Position numbers and translations under genes: made by a program. Shown here in pieces: positions 26,178 through 35,897 of a stretch of DNA of 64,000 bases. This DNA is from Candidatus Epulonipiscium sp. (lineage in GTDB: Bacteria; Bacillota_A; Clostridia; Lachnospirales; Cellulosilyticaceae). The notes beneath the pieces were generated by a model. That model was not told the origin of the DNA, made no database searches, and was given only the letters and a program-made list of their open reading frames with translations. The DNA lies in the NCBI GenBank assembly GCA_012841565.1, contig DUUM01000314.1, forward strand, positions 1 through 64,000, read 5' to 3'. Every line of letters begins with the position of its first letter. Positions within the stretch are counted from its first letter, which is position 1.

Positions 26178-27872
26178 TTACAGGTTCTGTTTAAACGTAG
26201 TAGCCATATTTTTGATTTCTTGTGCACTTTCTATTGTTTTATTTGTGATTTCGGCGCCTGCCATTAAACGGCTAATTTCTTCTACTATATTTTTGGCATT
26301 AAGCAATGAAACGTGGGTATTAGGCCTACTATTATCAATGCTTTTTACGATTAAATAATGATAGTCCGACATAGCCGCTATTTGTGGTAAGTGGGTGATA
26401 CAAATAACTTGGTGTCTTTTCGCTATAATGGCTAGTTTTTCTGCTACTTTCTGGGCTGTTCTTCCACTAATTCCTGTATCAATTTCATCGAAGATCAAGG
26501 TGCTTATATCATCAACATCGGCTAAAATTGTTTTTAACGCCAACATTATTCTAGACATTTCACCACCTGATACGATTTTCCCAAGAGATTGCATAGGCTC
26601 TCCTATATTGGTAGAAATCATAAATTCAACATCATCTATCCCATTGTGTCTTATTTTCAGCCTTGGGGTCACTTTTATTTCAAATTTTGCGTTTTCTATT
26701 TGAAGTTCATGTAATTCCTTTTCGATTCTATTAGACACTTTTTTTGCTTGTTCTTTACGAACGTCACTAATTTCACTACATATAGCAATCATTTTTGCTT
26801 CTAAAACTTTCATTTCCCCGCTGACTTGCTCTCTTTTTTCATCGCTATTTTGAAGGGCATCTAAATCACTACAAAGTTGCTGATGGTGTGATAAGATTTC
26901 TTCTATGGTATCGCCGTATTTACGTTTTAATGAGTAAATAAGATCTAGCCTTTGTTGAATTTCAAATAGGGTTTCTGGCTCATACTCTATTGCTTCGTTA
27001 AGCGTCCGTATTTCTGGGATGACTTCCCATAATTGGACTTCGATATTTTGAAGATCTTTGTAGATTTGATTGAGCTGGTCGCTTATATCACTAATGTTAG
27101 AAATAGCGCTAATGGCTTCCCCAAGTGTTCCTATGACCCCTACATTTCCCGTGTTTTCTGAGTGTAAATAATCATAGGCCTCTTGGAGATTCAGTTTTAT
27201 TTTTTCCGCATTGCCTAAAACTTTCATTTCTCCCATAAGGATTTTATCTTCTCCAACTTTAAGGGCTGCTTCTTTTATTTCTTTTGTTTGAAACTTTAAA
27301 ATATCAATCATTTGTATTCTTGTTTTATCATCACCCATTAAATGATCTAATTCTTTTTCTAAAACAGTGTATTTGTCATATATTATTTGTAGTTCTGATA
27401 GCTTTTTAGCAATAGGTTTTCCGCCAAATTTATCTAGTAAGTTAATATGTTTAGAGGCATCTAGTAAAGACTGATGTTCGTGCTGACCGTGGACGTCAAG
27501 TAACATAGTCGATATTTCAGTTAACATTTTTCTGGTGACTGTTTGCCCGTTTATTTTATATATAGTTCTTCCTGTGTCGTACAATTTCCGAGATATTAGA
27601 ATTTGTGCGTCTTCTCGGTCAATGCCAAATTCTTCTAGTTTTGTATAAACTTCCTTGGTGTTATGATCAAAAAGCAGTTCTACCGATGCGGATTTTTCGC
27701 CTCGCCTTATAATAGATTTAGAGGTTCTCTCCCCTAGGGCGAAGTTAATAGAGTCTATAATCATGGATTTTCCTGCACCCGTTTCACCTGTTAAGATATT
27801 GAGGTTTTCGTGTAGCTCTATGCTCACTTCATCGATTAAAGCTATATTGTTAACATTAATATGGATTAGCAC
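26178..27872 (-). CDS. recN: DNA repair protein RecN
   Basis: RecN is an SMC-like ATPase that gathers and tethers broken DNA ends for recombinational repair. The 564-aa protein has Walker A GETGAGKSMIID (about 30-41), two central coiled coils, the ABC signature VSGGEMSRIMLALK and Walker B TLIFDEIDTGISG, followed by HLPQIAAMSD. The length and order are normal for the family. It lies between argR and spoIVB, a conserved clostridial arrangement. Confidence 0.98.
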   Translation of the reverse strand: MLIHINVNNIALIDEVSIELHENLNILTGETGAGKSMIIDSINFALGERTSKSIIRRGEKSASVELLFDHNTKEVYTKLEEFGIDREDAQILISRKLYDTGRTIYKINGQTVTRKMLTEISTMLLDVHGQHEHQSLLDASKHINLLDKFGGKPIAKKLSELQIIYDKYTVLEKELDHLMGDDKTRIQMIDILKFQTKEIKEAALKVGEDKILMGEMKVLGNAEKIKLNLQEAYDYLHSENTGNVGVIGTLGEAISAISNISDISDQLNQIYKDLQNIEVQLWEVIPEIRTLNEAIEYEPETLFEIQQRLDLIYSLKRKYGDTIEEILSHHQQLCSDLDALQNSDEKREQVSGEMKVLEAKMIAICSEISDVRKEQAKKVSNRIEKELHELQIENAKFEIKVTPRLKIRHNGIDDVEFMISTNIGEPMQSLGKIVSGGEMSRIMLALKTILADVDDISTLIFDEIDTGISGRTAQKVAEKLAIIAKRHQVICITHLPQIAAMSDYHYLIVKSIDNSRPNTHVSLLNAKNIVEEISRLMAGAEITNKTIESAQEIKNMATTFKQNL

Positions 27873-27903
27873 TGTTTACCTCCTCCATTTAGTATTGCAA
27901 TAC

Positions 27904-28356
27904 CTATGATTGCAATACTTCATTAAATTTTCTCATGAGCATTTCTAAATCTTCTTCGCAGCGTGTCGCGCAAAATATCGTATCATCTCCTGCAAGTGTT
28001 CCCACAATTTCTTCAAAGTGAAAAGCATCAACTGCTGCAGCAACTGCGTTACCCATTCCTGTTAAGGTCCTAAGGACAAGGATGTTTTGAGCACGATCCA
28101 TAGAGATTAGGGCATCTTTAAAGACACGGATTACTTTCCCCGATACTTGTTGTTGATGCTGAGCTAGGGCCATGTATTTTTGCCCACCTTGTTTGCTATT
28201 TGCCTTTGTTAGCTTTAATTCTCTAATGTCCCTAGATATAGTGGCCTGAGTTACTTTAAAGCCAGCCTGAGTTAGTTTTTCCCCTAGTTCTTCTTGGGTT
28301 TCGATTTCATGTTTTTGGATTAGACTCAAAATGGCAGATTGCCTTTGTCCTTTCAT
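27904..28356 (-). CDS. argR: Arginine repressor ArgR
   Basis: This 150-aa regulator controls arginine biosynthesis and catabolism genes. The N-terminal winged helix (RQSAILSLIQKHEIETQEEL ... VTQATISRDIRELKL) binds ARG boxes. The C-terminal hexamerisation and arginine-binding domain contains VLRTLTGMGNAVAAAVD and VGTLAGDDTIF, where the GD-D residues contact arginine. It sits 18 bp after nadK and before recN in an apparent operon. Confidence 0.98.
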   Translation of the reverse strand: MKGQRQSAILSLIQKHEIETQEELGEKLTQAGFKVTQATISRDIRELKLTKANSKQGGQKYMALAQHQQQVSGKVIRVFKDALISMDRAQNILVLRTLTGMGNAVAAAVDAFHFEEIVGTLAGDDTIFCATRCEEDLEMLMRKFNEVLQS

Positions 28357-28374
28357 ATTCCTTTGCTCCTTTGA

Positions 28375-29250
28375 TTAATATTCGCGAACGCCTGGTCTGC
28401 GCTCTACGATTTTATTTCTAAGTATGTCGTAAAAAGTATGGTCAGATATTTTTAATAGTCTTGACGTAAAATGTGATTTTGAAACACGGATAATATCTTT
28501 TGGCTCAATACTGTATACTTTTTTCCCGTCTATTGAAACACCGACACTACCGCCTTGAAGGTCTGGTATAAGGATATCAATGGTATCTTGCTCTGATACA
28601 ATAATAGACCTTGAGTAAATGGTATGGGGACATATAGGCGTAATGACCATTATGTTGGCCTTAGGATCTACAATAGGTCCACCGGCAGATAGACTATAGG
28701 CTGTTGAACCTGTTGGCGTAGCCACTATAATGCCATCTGCTGGGTATACATCTGCATACTGACCATTGATATGAATACTATAGTCGATCATTCTAGAGTA
28801 GCTATCCCTTGTAATACTAATATCATTTAAAGCTATAAATGTTTGAATTTCACTACTTTCAGAAATAATTTGTACTTCTAGCATCAGACGCTCTTCTATA
28901 TAGTAGTCTTCCGTGACTAGTTTTTCAAAAGAGGCTAGGGCAGTTTCTTTTTCTATATCCGTTAAAAAACCTAATCTTCCTAAATTAACGCCTATAATGG
29001 GCACTGCCTCCACGGCTGCTTTTTGAGCCACTCCAAGCAGGGTACCATCCCCCCCTAAAACAACAATGCAATCGCTGGTTTTAAAGAGTTCTTCTTCTGT
29101 ACTTTCTAGATTACTTCGTTCTAATAGCTTAGCAATATCAGGTGTTACCATAATTGTAAAATGATGATCTTCAAACCACTTGATAACTTGTTTGGTCATG
29201 ACTAACCCTTGATCTTTTATGATATTAGGGATGATTCCTATCCTTTTCAT
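28375..29250 (-). CDS. nadK: NAD kinase
   Basis: The enzyme phosphorylates NAD to NADP and is the only known route to NADP. The 291-aa protein shows the signature CIVVLGGDGTLLGVAQ, the NE/D motif in IALNDISITRD and the C-terminal GSTAYSLSAGGPI. Start 29250 is chosen because GCAGGTGAGATA precedes it; an upstream ATG at 29292 lies inside the preceding tlyA gene. Confidence 0.98.
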   Translation of the reverse strand: MKRIGIIPNIIKDQGLVMTKQVIKWFEDHHFTIMVTPDIAKLLERSNLESTEEELFKTSDCIVVLGGDGTLLGVAQKAAVEAVPIIGVNLGRLGFLTDIEKETALASFEKLVTEDYYIEERLMLEVQIISESSEIQTFIALNDISITRDSYSRMIDYSIHINGQYADVYPADGIIVATPTGSTAYSLSAGGPIVDPKANIMVITPICPHTIYSRSIIVSEQDTIDILIPDLQGGSVGVSIDGKKVYSIEPKDIIRVSKSHFTSRLLKISDHTFYDILRNKIVERRPGVREY

Positions 29251-29272
29251 TATCTCACCTGCTTTTTCTTTA

Positions 29273-30085
29273 TTATTCTTGGTCCATTTCATGTGATTGC
29301 TGAACGATTCTTTTAATCATTTCGTCTTGTTGATCCACATCTATTCCTGGTATATTGTTTTTTAGATACACTAAGTATTCTATATTGCCTTCAGGACCTT
29401 TAATGGGTGAAAAATCAATTCCGTGAACGCCAAAACCTATTTCTCTTGCATAAATGAGGACTTTTTCAATTACTTCTTCATGCACTTTAGGATCTCTCAC
29501 GACGCCTTTTTTCCCGACTTTTTCTCTGCCCGCTTCAAATTGCGGCTTAATAAGAGCTACTATTTCGCCGTTTTGAGTTAAAAGGGATTGTAGTGGGCCG
29601 ATAATTTTAGAAAGAGATATAAAAGAAACGTCAATGGATGCAAATTCAATATCATTTTCAATTTGAACTCTTGTTAGGTAGCGCATATTGGTTTTTTCCA
29701 TACAAACAACTCTTGGGTCTTGTCTTAGTTTCCATGCAAATTGTCCGTATCCTACGTCTACTGCGTATACTTTGCTTGCACCATTTTGTAACATGCAATC
29801 TGTAAAGCCGCCTGTTGAGGCTCCTACATCCATTGTTACTTTATCTTCTAGGGTTATTGGAAATACAGCCATTGCTTTTTCTAGCTTGTAGCCACCTCTA
29901 CTCACATATTTCATTTTTTCTCTAATCTCTATGACCGCATCAGGTTTCGTTTGACAGCCTGGTTTATCTTCTTTTTGCCCATTTACATAGACAACGCCTG
30001 CCATAATATAGGCTTTTGCTTTTTCTCTTGAGGGTGTTAATTCTCTTTGAGTAATTAAAACATCTAGTCTTTCTCTTTTTGCCAT
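29273..30085 (-). CDS. tlyA: TlyA-family rRNA 2'-O-methyltransferase
   Basis: The 270-aa protein combines an N-terminal S4 RNA-binding domain (RLDVLITQRELTPSREKAKAYI) with an FtsJ-like SAM-dependent methyltransferase domain (TMDVGASTGGFTDCMLQNGA, about 85-105; ALIKPQFEAGREKVG). Family members methylate ribosomal RNA riboses, and some are annotated as haemolysins. It follows dxs by 12 bp and precedes nadK, the usual clostridial dxs-tlyA-nadK-argR-recN run. Confidence 0.95.
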   Translation of the reverse strand: MAKRERLDVLITQRELTPSREKAKAYIMAGVVYVNGQKEDKPGCQTKPDAVIEIREKMKYVSRGGYKLEKAMAVFPITLEDKVTMDVGASTGGFTDCMLQNGASKVYAVDVGYGQFAWKLRQDPRVVCMEKTNMRYLTRVQIENDIEFASIDVSFISLSKIIGPLQSLLTQNGEIVALIKPQFEAGREKVGKKGVVRDPKVHEEVIEKVLIYAREIGFGVHGIDFSPIKGPEGNIEYLVYLKNNIPGIDVDQQDEMIKRIVQQSHEMDQE

Positions 30086-30097
30086 GTCTTGCCTCTC

Positions 30098-31993
30098 TTA
30101 ATTCTTTTTGTGTATTTGGGTGTATATGGTATCGGCTATTGATTGTTTATCGAGTCCGTACTTTTTATATAGATCATCCACTAATCCATGCTCAATAAAC
30201 TCATCTGGAAAGCCTAGGTTGTGTATATTAATATGATTAAACTTTTTGCTTTTACTAAGGGTTATGGTTAAATTTTCACCAAACCCACTGCTAATCATAT
30301 TATCTTCTATTGTAATAATATCTGTTATGTTACTTGCTATGTTAGCCAATGTATCTTGGTCTATTGGTTTTACAAACCTTGCGTTAATAACATACGGAGT
30401 TAATCCCTTTCCTTTAAGCAAGCTTGCGGCTCCTAGGGCTACTTCAACCATTTTTCCGACGGCAATGATGGCTACTTCTTTTCCACTTTCTAGAACCTCT
30501 GATTTTCCATATTCTATAGATGGTGTATCAATTAGAGCAACTCTTTTTCCTTCGCTGCCCCTAGGATACCGAATGGCCATAGGGCCTTTGTAGGTTGTGG
30601 CAAATTCAAGCATATACTTTAGCTCTGCATAGTTTTTAGGTGCCATAATACTCATGTTAGGAATATGAGATAAGAATGATAAATCAAAGACACCTTGATG
30701 TGTGGCGCCGTCTTCGCCTACAATACCACCTCTGTCAATAGCCAATATAACGGGCAAATTTGGAATACAGACATCATGTATGATTTGATCATAGGCCCTT
30801 TGTAAAAATGTAGAGTATATAGCAACAACAGGTTTGTAACCTTCTGCGGCAAGTCCTGCTGCAAATGTTACGGCGTGTTGCTCTGCAATACCAACATCGA
30901 TAAACCTGCTCGGAAATACTTTGGCAAAGATATTGAGTCCTGTTCCTTCTGGCATGGCAGCTGTAATAGCCACTAATTTTTTATCTTTTCTGGCAAGCTG
31001 AATTAAGCTTTGGCCAAATGTACTTGAGTAATTATTAGGAGCTTTTGGTGAAACTGGAGCCGGTATTGAATTTCCGGTTGCTGGCACAAAAGGGGATACC
31101 CCGTGGTATTTTTCTGGCTCATCTTCTGCGAAACAGTAGCCCTTGCCTTTAGTTGTTTTAACGTGTATTAATATTGGGCCTTTCATCTTTTTAGCTTTGC
31201 CTAAGACTTGTAATAGCTCTCTCATATTATGACCATCAACTGGGCCGATATAGGTGAAGCCTAGTTCTTCAAAAAGCTCACCTGGTACAAGCAATGTTCT
31301 GATGCCTTCTTTTGTCTTTCTTACCACCTGAACCATTGCCCCTCCCACTAGAGGTATCTTATGGAGAACTTTTTCAATCCCTCTTTTGGCGCCTAAGTAG
31401 TTTTGATCTGTACGAATCTTGTTTAAATATTTAGATAAGCCTCCTACATTTTGAGAAATAGACATTTCATTATCATTTAAAATAACAATAAGGTTAGTAT
31501 TGCCACGTCCTGCATGATTTAACGCTTCAAATGACATTCCGCCTGTCATAGAGCCATCGCCTATAACTGCAATGACCGAGTTATTAGCCCCTTTTAGGTC
31601 TCTTGCTGTGGCCATCCCAAGAGCGACAGATATTGAAGTGGAGCTATGACCTGTACCAAAAGCATCGTGTTTGCTTTCGTCTGGCTTTGGAAATCCACTC
31701 ATTCCATTACTTTTTCGTAGGGTTTTAAAACCGCCTTGTCTGCCGGTTAATATTTTATGGACATAACTTTGATGTCCTACATCCCAAATTATTTTGTCTT
31801 TTGGTGTATCAAAGCAACAATGTAAGGCAAGGGTAAGTTCAACAACCCCTAGATTAGAGGCCAAATGTCCTCCTGTCTGGGATAATGCCTTAATTAAGAA
31901 ACTTCTTATTTCTGATCCGAGTATGGTTAGTTGCTGATTATTTAATTTTTTAATATCCTTTGGAGATAATATGGTCGTTAATAAATTTCCCAC
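30098..31993 (-). CDS. dxs: 1-deoxy-D-xylulose-5-phosphate synthase
   Basis: Dxs condenses pyruvate and glyceraldehyde 3-phosphate, the first step of the MEP isoprenoid pathway. The 631-aa thiamine-diphosphate enzyme has HLASNLGVVELTLALH, the ThDP motif GDGSMTGGMSFEALNHAG, and the transketolase-type pyrimidine and C-terminal domains (DVGIAEQHAVTFAAGLA, EDGATHQGVFD). GTG at 31993 is chosen because GAGG lies six bases upstream; a GTG at 32005 is the alternative. It is near ispA, which acts later in the same pathway. Confidence 0.98.
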   Translation of the reverse strand: MGNLLTTILSPKDIKKLNNQQLTILGSEIRSFLIKALSQTGGHLASNLGVVELTLALHCCFDTPKDKIIWDVGHQSYVHKILTGRQGGFKTLRKSNGMSGFPKPDESKHDAFGTGHSSTSISVALGMATARDLKGANNSVIAVIGDGSMTGGMSFEALNHAGRGNTNLIVILNDNEMSISQNVGGLSKYLNKIRTDQNYLGAKRGIEKVLHKIPLVGGAMVQVVRKTKEGIRTLLVPGELFEELGFTYIGPVDGHNMRELLQVLGKAKKMKGPILIHVKTTKGKGYCFAEDEPEKYHGVSPFVPATGNSIPAPVSPKAPNNYSSTFGQSLIQLARKDKKLVAITAAMPEGTGLNIFAKVFPSRFIDVGIAEQHAVTFAAGLAAEGYKPVVAIYSTFLQRAYDQIIHDVCIPNLPVILAIDRGGIVGEDGATHQGVFDLSFLSHIPNMSIMAPKNYAELKYMLEFATTYKGPMAIRYPRGSEGKRVALIDTPSIEYGKSEVLESGKEVAIIAVGKMVEVALGAASLLKGKGLTPYVINARFVKPIDQDTLANIASNITDIITIEDNMISSGFGENLTITLSKSKKFNHINIHNLGFPDEFIEHGLVDDLYKKYGLDKQSIADTIYTQIHKKN

Positions 31994-32098
31994 TGACAAC
32001 CTCACTTTCGTATATTAATCATATTTCAGTATAGTTATACCTATGCTTATTATTGCATTTTTTTAGTATTTGGGCAAGAGAAAAGGGGCACAGGCCCC

Positions 32099-32536
32099 TT
32101 AAAAACACACAACTCCAAATAATACGCCTAGCATTACACCAGCAAATACTTGTAGAGGTGTGTGTCCCAAAATCTCTTTTAGTTGTGTTTCTAGTTTTAT
32201 ATTTGGATTTTGCAGTATATGAACGATTCTATTAATAGCTGCTGCTTGCTGACCCGCTTCCCATCTAACTCCCATTGCATCATACATAACAATAAAGCTA
32301 AGGACTGCCACTGCGGCAAATAAGGATGTATGATATCCTTCCACCCGGCCAATCCCTATGGTTAGAGCTGTTACAAAGGAGGAGTGAGAACTAGGCATTC
32401 CCCCTGCACTTACTAGTTTGCTAAAGTCCCATCTCTTGTCTTGAATAAAGGTGATAATGAGTTTTAATATTTGAGCTGTCCCCCAGCTTAATATGGCTAC
32501 CATTAACACTTTATTTGTTAAAATTGCTTTCATCAC
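32099..32536 (-). CDS. DUF212 (divergent PAP2-like) membrane protein
   Basis: This 145-aa membrane protein is of the YuiD/DUF212 type, distantly related to acid phosphatase/vanadium haloperoxidase (PAP2) proteins. It has about four hydrophobic segments and the conserved motifs GGMPSSHSSFVTAL and LGHTPLQVFAGVMLG, with the histidine/serine pattern of a phosphatase. It sits between dxs and ispA, so a role in isoprenoid phosphate metabolism is conceivable, but the function is unproven. Confidence 0.9.
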   Translation of the reverse strand: MMKAILTNKVLMVAILSWGTAQILKLIITFIQDKRWDFSKLVSAGGMPSSHSSFVTALTIGIGRVEGYHTSLFAAVAVLSFIVMYDAMGVRWEAGQQAAAINRIVHILQNPNIKLETQLKEILGHTPLQVFAGVMLGVLFGVVCF

Positions 32537-32565
32537 GATACGTTACATCCCTTCTTACCTAATTG

Positions 32566-33447
32566 CTAGTATTTTCTTGACGTTAAAAATAATGCTATTT
32601 GTTTTAACTTTTCCCCTTTTACGCCAAGTATTGCTAACTCTCTTATGCCTTGAGTGGTTAGATCTTCTACTTGTTTTTTAGCTTTTTCTACGCCGTGAAT
32701 AGAAACATAAGTTGCTTTGTTTTTTTCTATATCGCTGTTAATTGGCTTTCCAAGGTCTTCTTGAGTAGATAATACATCTAAAATATCATCTGCTATCTGA
32801 AATGCCATTCCTATATTAAAGGCAAATTTATGAAGCGCCTCTTTTTCCTTTTCTGTTGCGCCACCTAAAATAGCGCCCATATCGACTGGCGCCACCATTA
32901 ATGCCGCTGTTTTGTTGCGGTGAATAAAATCTACCGTATCTTCGTGTACATCCTCATTTTCGGACATGATATCAATGACCTGTCCGCCTATCATTCCCCG
33001 TGTCCCCGATGCAATACTAAGGGTATGCATAGCTTCTATGTAAGAAGGTTTAGGGGTTTTCACAGTGGCTTCTAACATGACTTCAAAAGCTCTGTTAAGA
33101 AGGGCATCTCCTGCTAGGATAGCTGTCCATTCTGTAAATTTAATGTGGTTTGTTTCCATACCACGTCTAAAATCATCATCATCCATAGCTGGCAGATCAT
33201 CGTGAATAAGAGAGTAGGTATGAATCATTTCGATTGCGCATAAAAACGGGTCGATATTCTCCCCTTTCCCGCCAACGGCTTCATATGCTAGGCTCATTAA
33301 AATAGGGCGTATTCTTTTGCCCCCCGATAATGCGCTATATCTCATTGCATCGTAAATATGAAATAGGCGCCCTTCTGTTTTTGGTAAGCATTTATCTAAT
33401 TTTGCTGTGATATCTTTCCCCATTACCTCAAGTAATTGTTCTATCAT
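32566..33447 (-). CDS. ispA: Geranyl/farnesyl diphosphate synthase
   Basis: The 293-aa polyprenyl synthetase elongates isoprenoid diphosphates. The first aspartate-rich motif is YSLIHDDLPAMDDDDFRRG (about 78-96) and the second is AFQIADDILDVLS (about 215-227), with the usual GGKRIRP near the N-terminus. The lengths between motifs fit short-chain (C15) enzymes. It overlaps the xseB stop by one base, and the pair xseB-ispA is conserved in firmicutes. Confidence 0.96.
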   Translation of the reverse strand: MIEQLLEVMGKDITAKLDKCLPKTEGRLFHIYDAMRYSALSGGKRIRPILMSLAYEAVGGKGENIDPFLCAIEMIHTYSLIHDDLPAMDDDDFRRGMETNHIKFTEWTAILAGDALLNRAFEVMLEATVKTPKPSYIEAMHTLSIASGTRGMIGGQVIDIMSENEDVHEDTVDFIHRNKTAALMVAPVDMGAILGGATEKEKEALHKFAFNIGMAFQIADDILDVLSTQEDLGKPINSDIEKNKATYVSIHGVEKAKKQVEDLTTQGIRELAILGVKGEKLKQIALFLTSRKY

Positions 33448-33689
33448 TATAGCACCTCTTCTGTTTCATAAGAGGTTATGCTAAATTCGCCATCTCGGTT
33501 TTTTTGAATCTGTGATACTTCTTTCTCCACTCGTTTGAGTTCATCTGAGCAAAAAAGTGACAGGTCCATTCCTTCTTTATAGTATTCAAAGGCCTTATCT
33601 AAAGCTAAGTCTCCGCCTTCTAGTTGATTAATAATCTTTTCTAATTTTTCTAAGCTATCTTCAAAGGTCTGCTTTTTTTTAGTTGCCAT
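33447..33689 (-). CDS. xseB: Exodeoxyribonuclease VII small subunit
   Basis: The 80-aa small subunit binds XseA to form exonuclease VII, which degrades single-stranded DNA. The family core FEDSLEKLEKIINQLEGGDLALDKAFEYY is present, a helical hairpin of the normal length. It lies 50 bp after xseA and overlaps ispA by one base. Confidence 0.96.
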   Translation of the reverse strand: MATKKKQTFEDSLEKLEKIINQLEGGDLALDKAFEYYKEGMDLSLFCSDELKRVEKEVSQIQKNRDGEFSITSYETEEVL

Positions 33690-33739
33690 ATATTTTATGC
33701 CCCTTTCTTACTACTATTTACCTTGGTTTATTCTTCATT

Positions 33740-34930
33740 TTATTCTACCCTGGCCTGCAGTTTTCCATCCTTTAATCTTATGGAAAGTGTTTGTTCTTTT
33801 TGTACGCTACCGATTGATGTAACCACATTATCGTTTTCATCTGTCACTAAGGCGTACCCTCTTTGCAATGTATTTAAAGGGGATAAAGCATCTAGCTTTG
33901 CTACTTTTTCACCTAAAAAAGATTGCTTACGACTTAAAGTTGTTTCTAGAATATCTTGTAAGCGGCTATGAAGTAAGTCTAGGTCTTGTCCTTTTCTAGC
34001 AAAATACTCTCCCGCTTGTGCCAGTACTGGCCTTGATGTGTACATATTAAGGATACGGGCCTTGTGCTCTAAATATTGATAGATATCTTTTTCCATCCGG
34101 ACTGTATGCTGATCCACACGTCTTTGTAATTCTTCTACGTGAGGCGTGGCTAGTTCTGCTGCGGCTGATGGTGTTGGCGCTCTTAGGCTAGAAACAAAGT
34201 CTGCAATGGTAAAGTCCGTTTCATGTCCGACTGCGGATATAACAGGTATCTTGGAGTTAAATATAGCTCTTGCAACGATTTCTTCATTAAAAGAGCACAG
34301 GTCCTCTATGGATCCACCGCCTCGGCCTACAATTAAAACTTCACATAGTCCGTGTTCGTTCATGGCTTCTATGGCGTTTGAAATATCAAAAGCTGAGCCT
34401 TCTCCTTGTACTAGGACTGGGTAAACATAGATTTTAACCCCTGGGTTTCGGCGCCTTGTAATATTTAAAATATCCCTGACAGCTGCGCCTGTTCCTGAAG
34501 TAATAACCCCTATGGTTTTTGGAAAATATGGAATTGGTTTTTTATATTCTTGGTCAAATAAACCTTCTTTGTCTAGCTTGTTTTTAAGCTGCTCAAAGGC
34601 CTCGTGCAAGGTTCCTCTTCCGGATACTTCCATTTCGTATACGTATATTTGGTATTGGCCCGTTTTCACATATAAAGAAACTGATGCCCGGGCGATTACC
34701 ATCATACCTTCTTTGGGTTCAAATGTAAGGCTACTAGCGCTTGCCCTAAACATAACGCCAGATACTGCGCCATTTGGATCTTTAAGCGTAAAGTACATAT
34801 GCCCCGAGCTATGATGTTTAAAGTTTGAAATTTCACCCTTAATATAAACATTTCGAAGGACATAGTCGTCTTCTAGCATGTTTTTTACATAACTATTAAT
34901 ATCTGAGACAGAAAATACTTTTTTCTTCAT
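33740..34930 (-). CDS. xseA: Exodeoxyribonuclease VII large subunit
   Basis: The catalytic subunit (396 aa) starts with an OB-fold (VYIKGEISNFKHHSSGHMYF, about 25-45). The nuclease domain follows (IGVITSGTGAAVRDILNI, VGRGGGSIEDLCSFN, ISAVGHETDFTIADFV, RAPTPSAAAE), then a coiled coil and the C-terminal LNTLQRGYALVTD. The protein is a bit shorter than the enterobacterial form but normal for Clostridia. It follows nusB by 9 bp. Confidence 0.97.
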   Translation of the reverse strand: MKKKVFSVSDINSYVKNMLEDDYVLRNVYIKGEISNFKHHSSGHMYFTLKDPNGAVSGVMFRASASSLTFEPKEGMMVIARASVSLYVKTGQYQIYVYEMEVSGRGTLHEAFEQLKNKLDKEGLFDQEYKKPIPYFPKTIGVITSGTGAAVRDILNITRRRNPGVKIYVYPVLVQGEGSAFDISNAIEAMNEHGLCEVLIVGRGGGSIEDLCSFNEEIVARAIFNSKIPVISAVGHETDFTIADFVSSLRAPTPSAAAELATPHVEELQRRVDQHTVRMEKDIYQYLEHKARILNMYTSRPVLAQAGEYFARKGQDLDLLHSRLQDILETTLSRKQSFLGEKVAKLDALSPLNTLQRGYALVTDENDNVVTSIGSVQKEQTLSIRLKDGKLQARVE

Positions 34931-34939
34931 ATGACACGC

Positions 34940-35347
34940 TTACTCCTTTATGTCTCTTATGACGTTAGCTAATAATCCATTGACAAATGCTGGTGATTCA
35001 TCACTGCTATATTTTTTTGCAAGCTCAACTGCTTCGTTAATGGCTACGTTATTAGGAATATCCTCTTCGTAGTACATTTCGTATACGGCTAGACGTAAAA
35101 TTGTTAAGTCCAGCTTAGCCATACGACTTGTTTTCCATTTTTTTGAGCTTTCCGTAATGATATCGTCTATGGCTTCTTGGTGCAAAATAGCCCCGTTGTA
35201 TTCTTTTAATATAAAACCATGATGTTTTTCAGCTATTTCGAATCTTTCTAAATAGTCCATGGCTTGTGAATCGTATTCTTGTTCTTCTACAAAATCCTTT
35301 TGAAATAATAACTTCATAACATGCTCTCTAGCTTCCCGTCTTGTCAC
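34940..35347 (-). CDS. nusB: Transcription antitermination factor NusB
   Basis: NusB (135 aa) binds boxA RNA with NusE and supports rRNA transcription. The all-helical family pattern is visible: RREAREHVMKLLFQ at the start, LDLTILRLAVYEMYY and VAINEAVELAKKYSSDESPAFVNGLL near the end. It lies between asp23 and xseA, the common firmicute order. Confidence 0.97.
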   Translation of the reverse strand: MTRREAREHVMKLLFQKDFVEEQEYDSQAMDYLERFEIAEKHHGFILKEYNGAILHQEAIDDIITESSKKWKTSRMAKLDLTILRLAVYEMYYEEDIPNNVAINEAVELAKKYSSDESPAFVNGLLANVIRDIKE

Positions 35348-35371
35348 AGGTGTCCTCCTTCAAATTAGAAC

Positions 35372-35401
35372 AAACTAACCCTTAAATCTAAGGGTTAGTT
35401 T
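35372..35401 (-). terminator. Hairpin overlapping the asp23 stop codon
   Basis: AAACTAACCCTTA and TAAGGGTTAGTTT form a 13-bp stem with a 4-base loop. The asp23 stop codon (35395-35397) lies inside the stem. The downstream T-run is modest, so it may only reduce read-through into nusB. Confidence 0.6.
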
Positions 35402-35814
35402 ACTGAATTACTTTTTTGTTTTTGCTTCTTAGTAGTGTCTACCATTTTATCAACATGTATGCCTGTGATATGAATATTAATTGCTATAATTTCTAAACCT
35501 GTCATCATTTCTATTGAGTTTTTAACCTTTTTTTGAACTTCTAATGTTACTTCTGGAATTTTTTCGCCGTAGTTAATGATAAGTGTTATATCTAACATTA
35601 CTTGGCTTCCGTTAAGTTCTACTCTAACACCCTTTGGTGTTCTTTTACGTGATAAGGATTGTACAATATCACTTGTTAGTGTACCGCCCATGCCTGCTAC
35701 ACCTTTAACTTCTGTTGCTGCTATTTCCGCTATAATTGCTATAACATCGTCTGCAATTTGTACCTGACCTACTGCGTCAGTTGATTCCATTGTAATTACG
35801 TTTTTATCGTCCAT
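35395..35814 (-). CDS. Asp23/Gls24-family envelope stress protein
   Basis: This 139-aa protein of the Asp23 (YqhY/YloU) family has VQIADDVIAIIAEIAATEVKGVAGM, KGVRVELNGSQVMLDITLIINYG and a helix VQKKVKNSIEMMTGLE. Family members lie at the membrane and are tied to cell-envelope or lipid homeostasis; the yqhY-nusB neighbourhood is widespread in firmicutes. The lysine-rich tail (TTKKQKQKS) is variable in the family. Confidence 0.92.
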   Translation of the reverse strand: MDDKNVITMESTDAVGQVQIADDVIAIIAEIAATEVKGVAGMGGTLTSDIVQSLSRKRTPKGVRVELNGSQVMLDITLIINYGEKIPEVTLEVQKKVKNSIEMMTGLEIIAINIHITGIHVDKMVDTTKKQKQKSNSVN

Positions 35815-35897
35815 TTAGATTCCTCCTATATTTATCACTAAACTTATAAACATATTATTTAATTATACCATGAGTAAGGTAGGTTGACAACATTTTG

